Shown one piece after another: positions 5,775 through 9,863 of a stretch of 9,863 bases of DNA (positions are counted from its first letter, which is position 1; the number at the start of each line of letters is the position of its first letter). Below the pieces are notes generated by a model, which was not told the DNA's origin, searched no databases, and worked only from the letters and a program-made list of their open reading frames with translations. A program made the translations under genes and the position numbers. Source of the DNA: Candidatus Stygibacter frigidus (GTDB taxonomy: Bacteria; Cloacimonadota; Cloacimonadia; Cloacimonadales; TCS61); assembly GCA_030765325.1 (NCBI GenBank), contig JAVCCT010000213.1:1-9863 (forward strand), written 5' to 3'.

Positions 5775-6263
5775 ATGAATACTATTATCGAACCGATAAA
5801 AGTGCCAGAGGATTATAATATCATTTTTGGTATGGCCCACTTTATCAAAACTGTAGAAGACCTCTATGAGGCTCTTGTAAACTGCGTACCAGGTATTCAA
5901 TTTGGGCTTGCATTCAATGAAGCCTCCGGACCCTGCCTTATCCGCAAGGAAGGCACTAATCCTGAACTTATCGAAATGGCAATGCAAATTCAAAAAAGAC
6001 TACAAGCCGGTCACACCTTTCTGATAATTTTGAAAAATGCCTTTCCCATCAATGTTCTGCCTGCCATAAAAGATTGCCGGGAAGTTGTTTCCATTTTTTG
6101 CGCCACTGCTAATCCCGTTCAGGTCATTCTGGCAGAAACTGAACAGGGAAGAGGTGTATTGGGCGTGATAGACGGATTCTCACCCAAAGGCGTTGAGCTG
6201 GATAGTGATGTAACCCGTCGTAAACAATTCCTGCGCAATATCGGCTACAAAAGGTCACAATAA
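5775..6263 (+). CDS. Adenosine-specific kinase (DUF355 / PF04008 family)
   Basis: This 162-residue protein matches the conserved family described from the archaeal protein PAE2307, which binds adenosine or AMP and was reported to carry a stable phosphohistidine. Blocks seen: FIKTVEDLYEALVNCVPGIQ (23-42), FGLAFNEASG (43-52), AGHTFLIILKNAFPINVL (78-95, with His80 a possible phosphorylation site), CATANPVQVILAE (109-121) and GRGVLGVIDGFSPKGVE (126-142). The final IGYK is also typical. I chose the ATG at 5775 because GGAG at 5765-5768 has normal spacing to it. An ATG at 5763 would add four residues but overlaps that site. It leads the thpR-recA-recX-nif3 block, four bases before thpR. The family occurs mainly in archaea and scattered anaerobic bacteria, and its physiological role is not settled. 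Confidence 0.92.
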   Translation: MNTIIEPIKVPEDYNIIFGMAHFIKTVEDLYEALVNCVPGIQFGLAFNEASGPCLIRKEGTNPELIEMAMQIQKRLQAGHTFLIILKNAFPINVLPAIKDCREVVSIFCATANPVQVILAETEQGRGVLGVIDGFSPKGVELDSDVTRRKQFLRNIGYKRSQ

Positions 6264-6267
6264 TTTA

Positions 6268-6816
6268 ATGCGTGCCTTTATCGCTCTGGAATTATCTGAT
6301 CAGATCAGATCGCAACTTACTTCCGTCAGTCTGGATCTGCAGCAGTATAACCAAAAGAATATCAATTGGGTTATTCCTGAAAATTATCATATTACTTTTC
6401 TATTTTTAGGTGATATTTATGAATTTCATCTGCCGGAGATCAAGCAGATCATCACAGATCGATTTACTGATATCCAGCCCTTCCAATTATCTAATCCCAA
6501 GCTGCAATTGATCCCTTCCAGCAAGCCTCGCCTGCTTTGGGTTAACTACCATGCTGATGATGAAAAACTTAAGAAATTGCACCGCCTGCTTGCGGCTGAT
6601 ATTTCTGATCTGGGTTATAAATTGGACAATAAACCCCTGGTTTTTCATGTAACCCTCGCCAGATTAAAAGCTGTTCTGCAACCGAACTTAGCGGCTGCTG
6701 CCCTGAAACTGCAATTAGATCAAAACAGCTTCTCACCCGATAAAATTACCCTGTTTAAAAGTATTCTTAAACCTCAGGGTCCTATCTACCAACCTTTATT
6801 TTCTTTTACTTTGTAA
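6268..6816 (+). CDS. thpR: RNA 2',3'-cyclic phosphodiesterase (LigT/2H family)
   Basis: This 182-residue enzyme opens 2',3'-cyclic phosphate ends of RNA to 2'-phosphates and belongs to the 2H phosphoesterase superfamily. It was formerly called 2'-5' RNA ligase. Both catalytic HxTx motifs are present: His41-Ile-Thr43 in YHITFLFLG and His127-Val-Thr129 in FHVTLARLK. The start MRAFIALEL and the middle PRLLWVN are standard family features, and the length is normal. Only four bases separate it from the upstream gene. Its best ribosome site (AAGG at 6251-6254) is 13 bases away, so translation is probably coupled to that gene. Placement just before recA recurs in many bacteria (the cinA-thpR-recA order). 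Here the kinase takes the upstream place and no cinA is present. Confidence 0.95.
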   Translation: MRAFIALELSDQIRSQLTSVSLDLQQYNQKNINWVIPENYHITFLFLGDIYEFHLPEIKQIITDRFTDIQPFQLSNPKLQLIPSSKPRLLWVNYHADDEKLKKLHRLLAADISDLGYKLDNKPLVFHVTLARLKAVLQPNLAAAALKLQLDQNSFSPDKITLFKSILKPQGPIYQPLFSFTL

Positions 6817-6837
6817 ATTCCTAAAGGAGTCAATATT

Positions 6838-7878
6838 ATGAATAGCAAAGACAAAAATTCTGCTCTTAAAACCGCAATGGGCCAACTCGAAAAACAATTC
6901 GGCGCTGGCACTATTATGAAACTGGGTGAAAAACCCCAAATTGATGTAAATGTCATCCCAACAGGCGCGCTCAGTCTTGATGCTGCTCTGGGAATTGGCG
7001 GTATCCCTCGCGGACGTGTTTCTGAAATCTATGGACCTGAAGCTTCCGGAAAAACTACTATTGCTCTCCACGTTGTGTCAGAAGCACAAAAATTGAATGG
7101 TATTGTGGCTTTTATTGATGCCGAACATGCTCTTGACCCGATATATGCCAAAAGTATTGGCGTAGATACTGATAATCTGCTTATTTCTCAACCGGATGGT
7201 GGTGAACAGGCTTTGGAAATCGTGGAAACACTGGTGCGCAGTAATGCTATTGACCTGATTGTGGTTGATTCTGTGGCAGCGCTGGTGCCCAGAGCAGAAA
7301 TTGAAGGCAGCATGGGTGATTCGCACGTGGGTCTGCAGGCAAGACTCATGTCCCAGGCTCTCAGAAAACTTACCGGTATCATCAGCAAAACCAATACTGC
7401 TGTGATATTTATTAATCAAACCAGAATGAAAATCGGGGTGCCCTCATATATGAACCCCGAAACAACAACTGGCGGAGTAGCCCTTAAATTTTATGCTTCC
7501 ATGAGACTGGAAGTCCGTAAAATAGGCTCAATCAAAAAAGTAGGAGTCGCTGACGAAATAGTAGGCAATATGGTTCGCGTCAAAATTGTTAAAAACAAAT
7601 TTGCTCCTCCTTTCAAAAAAGTGGAATTCCCTATTACTTTTGGGTTGGGAATTTCCAAAATCGATATTATCCTTGATCTTGCCATTAAATATAAACTCGT
7701 TAATAAAAGCGGTTCATGGTACTCTTGCGGGGAAACAAAACTTGGTCAGGGTGCGGAAAAGGTTAAAGATTTCTTCAACGAGAATCCCGAGATATATCTT
7801 GATATAGAAAACAAGATCAAACAGGAATTAGGAATGATCGTGGCTGATGATACTGCTAAAGATAAAACAGAAAAATAA
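6838..7878 (+). CDS. recA: Recombinase RecA
   Basis: RecA forms ATP-dependent filaments on single-stranded DNA, catalyses strand exchange, and triggers LexA self-cleavage where an SOS system exists. The 346-residue length is normal. Walker A is GPEASGKTT at 66-74 (Lys72), catalytic Glu96 lies in FIDAEHALD, and Walker B is LIVVDSVAAL at 140-149 (Asp144). Loop L1 is EGSMGDSHVGLQARLMSQALRK, and NQTRMKIG and PETTTGGVALKFYAS frame loop L2. Two oddities: L2 reads GVPSYMNPETTTGG, one residue longer than the usual GVMFGNPETTTGG, and the usual YGEGI motif reads FGLGI (268-272). The tail is short, Lys/Asp-rich and acidic as usual. AAAGGAG eight bases before the ATG sets the start. No recognised LexA box lies upstream, and recX overlaps its end by 32 bases. 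Confidence 0.99.
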   Translation: MNSKDKNSALKTAMGQLEKQFGAGTIMKLGEKPQIDVNVIPTGALSLDAALGIGGIPRGRVSEIYGPEASGKTTIALHVVSEAQKLNGIVAFIDAEHALDPIYAKSIGVDTDNLLISQPDGGEQALEIVETLVRSNAIDLIVVDSVAALVPRAEIEGSMGDSHVGLQARLMSQALRKLTGIISKTNTAVIFINQTRMKIGVPSYMNPETTTGGVALKFYASMRLEVRKIGSIKKVGVADEIVGNMVRVKIVKNKFAPPFKKVEFPITFGLGISKIDIILDLAIKYKLVNKSGSWYSCGETKLGQGAEKVKDFFNENPEIYLDIENKIKQELGMIVADDTAKDKTEK

Positions 7879-8485
7879 TCGAGTTTTTGTCATAGAATTT
7901 GATGATCAGATCCGGGGTATCCTCACTTCAAAGGCGCTCCGGAATCTGGACCTTAATAATATAATAGAGCTGGAGATTGATCAGGATTTTGCCGATAAAA
8001 TAGATCAGGAAATAATCGTTACAATCTGGGATAAATTTCTTAACTGGCTTGCCTATCAGGAAAGGTCTATTGCCAAAAGCAGACAATATCTCCTGCATTT
8101 GCCGGCTGCTGCTGATATCACTGAGATTTTGATTGATAAAGCAGCTAAATATAATTATCTTAATGATGAACGCTTTGCCAGACTGCTGATTGAATCGCTT
8201 ATCGGAAAAAGAAAAAGCCTGGTTGAAATTAAAAGTAAACTCTATGAAAATCACATTAACCCTCACCTCATTGAGACGTTACTCAATGAAATATATGATC
8301 AGGAATCTCAAAATGAGGTACTCGAAAATTTAGTTGAACAGCTTTATTTTCGCTGGAAACTGCCTGACCAGAAAAAAAGAGAAAGAAAAGTTTGCGAATA
8401 TCTTGCCAGACGAGGATTTGATTATCATGAAGTAAAAAATATTTTTAACAGGATAAAAAATGCCTCGGAAAATTACGACCAGTGA
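7847..8485 (+). CDS. recX: Regulatory protein RecX
   Basis: RecX binds in the groove of RecA filaments and limits their growth, so recA and recX are commonly adjacent. The 212-residue protein has the RecX three-helix repeats: YLNDERFARLLIESLIGKRKS (104-124), the following I-K-S-K-L (128-132), and YLARRGFDYHEVKNIF (185-200). It begins with the beta-like stretch RVFVIEFDDQIRGIL (12-26) that precedes the repeats in many RecX proteins. No later in-frame ATG comes before this conserved start, so the ATG at 7847 inside recA is favoured despite a weak ribosome site (AGGA about 13 bases upstream). Translation is presumably coupled to recA. It overlaps recA by 32 bases and the next gene by 26, both in a different frame. 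Confidence 0.88.
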   Translation: MILLKIKQKNNRVFVIEFDDQIRGILTSKALRNLDLNNIIELEIDQDFADKIDQEIIVTIWDKFLNWLAYQERSIAKSRQYLLHLPAAADITEILIDKAAKYNYLNDERFARLLIESLIGKRKSLVEIKSKLYENHINPHLIETLLNEIYDQESQNEVLENLVEQLYFRWKLPDQKKRERKVCEYLARRGFDYHEVKNIFNRIKNASENYDQ

Positions 8486-9473
8486 TCTGATCAAGATCAT
8501 TCACGATTGTGCCCCACCGGCTCTTGCCTATGACTGGGATAATGTGGGATTCCTGCTGGGAGATGCCTCCACTGAGATCACCAAAGTTCTGCTTTGCCTT
8601 GATATCACTCATAAATCTGTTGATGAAGCTATTCGCATTGGTGCTAATCTGATAATTTCTCATCACCCGCTCATCTTTAAACCTATTAGAAAGATCACGA
8701 ACCCGCTCTACATTAAACTCATAAGAAATAATATCTCCGTCATTTCTGCTCACACTAATCTGGATATCGCCCCCGGTGGCGTTAATACTCAACTCGCTGA
8801 ATTATTTCATCTAACTGATTTGGAATCACTTTCCACTTCTATTGGTAGTGAACTTTATCAGGTATCAGTATATATCCTGCCATCAAATCAGGAAACCCTC
8901 TCACAGGCTCTGATCAATAACGGTGCCCGTCATCTGCATTTTAGCCAGATTGAAGCTGAAATAAAACTGGAATTCTTCTGCGATAGCTTCAAACTCAGCA
9001 AAATTATTGCCACTATCCATAAATATCATCCCTCACCTGATCCGGTATATGCCGTTAATCCCCAAAATAGAGTTAATGATGTCTATGGTATGGGAGTTAT
9101 TGGCTTATTGCCAGCACCTCTCACTATTGCAGATTTTGCCCTTAAAGTTAAGAAAGTTTTATCCTCACCCTTCGTAAGAGTCTGGCTCGCAAATAAAAAT
9201 CCTGACACGCTCATTCAGAAAATCGCTGTTTGCGGTGGCAGCGGCAGCAGCATGATTTCATCCGCTTCTAATAGGGCAGACGTCTTTCTATCCGGTGAAT
9301 TCGGCTATCATTCTCGACTCGATAGCCCCATCCCTCTCATTGAAGCAGGACATTTCCACACTGAATTCCCAGTCCTGAAATATCTCAAAAAAATCCTCGA
9401 CTTTGCAAAAATCCCAGCCCAAATATTCCCCATTACCAGCCACGAAACTACCACAAGCACACTATACCTCTAA
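8460..9473 (+). CDS. Nif3-like dinuclear metal centre protein (YqfO/YbgI family)
   Basis: This 337-residue member of the Nif3/GTP cyclohydrolase I type 2-like family forms a toroidal hexamer with a di-metal site. Its substrate in bacteria is not settled. The likely metal ligands are visible: His68-His69 in ISHHPLIF, Asp102 in AHTNLD, and His298 and Glu302 in AGHFHTE. VCGGSGSS (257-264) is a family signature. Residues ~131-205 form the inserted PII/CutA-like middle domain of the YqfO type (YQVSVYILPSNQETLSQALINNGA to HPSPDPVYAVNP). It is shorter than usual: the segment containing the typical GTFxP loop appears to be missing, which accounts for 337 rather than about 370 residues. AGGA six bases before the ATG sets the start, inside recX (26-base overlap). 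It is the last gene of the recA block. Confidence 0.93.
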   Translation: MPRKITTSDLIKIIHDCAPPALAYDWDNVGFLLGDASTEITKVLLCLDITHKSVDEAIRIGANLIISHHPLIFKPIRKITNPLYIKLIRNNISVISAHTNLDIAPGGVNTQLAELFHLTDLESLSTSIGSELYQVSVYILPSNQETLSQALINNGARHLHFSQIEAEIKLEFFCDSFKLSKIIATIHKYHPSPDPVYAVNPQNRVNDVYGMGVIGLLPAPLTIADFALKVKKVLSSPFVRVWLANKNPDTLIQKIAVCGGSGSSMISSASNRADVFLSGEFGYHSRLDSPIPLIEAGHFHTEFPVLKYLKKILDFAKIPAQIFPITSHETTTSTLYL

Positions 9474-9619
9474 ATACCTCACGGCTATCTCATAAAATTC
9501 CTCTCACCAAATTTATCCGTTTACCCCAAATATTTGTTTTTTTCTCCTAATTTACTCTCAATAACCTCATTTTTTCGCACCTTCTTATCTTCACCCCTTC
9601 GTTTATTCCCCCGCTCTGG
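9474..9619. other. Non-coding, C-rich/G-poor spacer after the recA block
   Basis: No gene, RNA or hairpin terminator is evident after nif3. The plus strand is strongly pyrimidine-rich, with C far exceeding G. The bias already begins in the last part of nif3. CAAATATTTG (9527-9536) followed by seven T is a palindrome without a loop and is not a convincing terminator. Confidence 0.6.
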
Positions 9620-9657
9620 ATTACATTACATTACATTACATTACATTACATTACATT
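9620..9657. repeat. Pentanucleotide tandem repeat (ATTAC), 7.6 copies
   Basis: Seven perfect ATTAC units (9620-9654) are followed by a partial ATT. The array is uninterrupted and lies outside any coding frame. Perfect short arrays of this kind change length by polymerase slippage, so copy number may differ between strains. Confidence 0.97.
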
Positions 9658-9665
9658 GAATTTAA

Positions 9666-9693
9666 TTTTCAATTTATCATTTTCAATTTTCAA
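9666..9693. repeat. Heptanucleotide repeat (TTTTCAA), three exact and one degenerate copy
   Basis: TTTTCAA occurs at 9666-9672, 9680-9686 and 9687-9693. The seven bases between the first two copies (TTTATCA) are a decayed copy in phase. It begins nine bases after the ATTAC array ends. There is no G in 9661-9720. Confidence 0.75.
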
Positions 9694-9744
9694 TTACTCT
9701 CCCCCTCTCATCTTCTCACTTATTTTCCTGCTCACTAATTACAT

Positions 9745-9771
9745 TCCTCCGTGCTCTCAGTGCCCTCTGTG
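9745..9771. repeat. Three tandem 9-mers with consensus [TC][CT]CTCNGTG, followed by GTAAAAA
   Basis: The units are TCCTCCGTG, CTCTCAGTG and CCCTCTGTG. All three share CTCNGTG exactly, and the last is followed by GTAAAAA (9772-9778). I recall similar CTCYGTG runs ending in GGTAAAAA or GGTGAAAA between genes of many environmental bacteria. That recollection was not checked by a search, and no function is known to me. Confidence 0.7.
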
Positions 9772-9828
9772 GTAAAAATTCTTCATTCTTACATACTTCG
9801 ATTCACGACTCACAATAATACATAGCAA

Positions 9829-9857
9829 AAAGTAAGGAAAGTAAGGAAAAAGTAAGG
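9829..9857. repeat. Direct repeats AAAGTAAGG, three copies at the window end
   Basis: Exact copies stand at 9829-9837, 9838-9846 and 9849-9857, spaced by 9 and 11 bases. The run is purine-rich, the opposite strand bias to the spacer before it. The window stops six bases later, so the array may continue. It could also be several overlapping AAGG-type ribosome sites before an unseen gene, but no start codon follows within the window. Confidence 0.8.
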
Positions 9858-9863
9858 TCATAA

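Noticed and set aside
6298..6311. Three GATC sites five bases apart near the thpR start, with a similar cluster near the nif3 start
   Set aside because: They fall in codons for ordinary residues (Asp, Ile, Arg), and GATC is common throughout the window. There is no evidence of a methylation-linked role.
6673..6687. GTTC-N7-GAAC dyad in thpR as an SOS box for recA
   Set aside because: The orientation and spacing are wrong for GAAC-N4-GTTC, and it lies inside conserved coding sequence about 150 bases before recA.
9527..9543. CAAATATTTG followed by seven T as a terminator of the recA block
   Set aside because: The palindrome has no room for a loop and no G+C-rich stem, so it would not form a stable hairpin.
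9474..9863. CRISPR array, tRNA or replication origin in the repeat-rich spacer
   Set aside because: Repeats are only 5-9 bases with no spacer units, no cloverleaf is visible, and no TTATCCACA-type DnaA boxes were found.

Overview
The window looks like an ordinary chromosomal stretch from an AT-rich (about 60% A+T by eye), diderm, probably anaerobic bacterium. The outer membrane is inferred from an apolipoprotein N-acyltransferase (Lnt), a lipoprotein and two CpxP/Spy- and CnrX-like envelope proteins. The mix of an archaeal/anaerobe-type adenosine-specific kinase, a four-cysteine L28 and an unusual RecA would fit a deep-branching lineage such as Cloacimonadota. That placement is a guess from general familiarity, not a search result.

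Layout. (A) Positions 1-3406, plus strand: the 3' third of recJ (cut by the window edge), a beta-propeller-like lipoprotein, lnt, and a small MerR-type regulator. The first three genes overlap by 17 and 20 bases and form one unit. merR has its own candidate promoter. (B) Positions 5237-3403, minus strand: an ECF sigma factor, a small membrane protein in the anti-sigma position, a membrane-anchored CnrX/Metal_resist-like protein and a methionine-rich secreted Spy/CpxP-like protein. The last three are coupled through TAATG and ATGA junctions. A good RpoE-like site (GGAACTA-N15-TCAGA) lies upstream of the sigma gene, so the block reads as a self-activating envelope or metal stress operon. It converges on merR, with a 4-base overlap of the stop codons and a 13-bp hairpin inside the end of merR. 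(C) Positions 5429-5620: rpmB (ribosomal protein L28), with its own promoter candidate, an 18-bp dyad in the leader, and a strong intrinsic terminator. (D) Positions 5775-9473, plus strand: adenosine-specific kinase (DUF355), thpR (RNA 2',3'-cyclic phosphodiesterase), recA, recX and a Nif3/YqfO-type dimetal protein. The genes are tightly packed; recX overlaps both neighbours by 32 and 26 bases. (E) Positions 9474-9863: no gene. This is a strand-asymmetric spacer (about 7 C per G over 240 bases) that stacks four short-period repeats.

How the genes fit together. Lnt would acylate lipoproteins such as the one encoded just before it. RecJ and RecA/RecX are recombination and repair functions at opposite ends of the window. 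The sigma/anti-sigma/sensor/chaperone block is the most system-like element. The points most worth checking are the predicted regulon of that sigma factor, the one-residue insertion in the DNA-binding loop L2 of RecA, and the repeat mosaic in the terminal spacer. I found no RNA gene, insertion sequence, CRISPR array, phage gene or clear sign of recent transfer.
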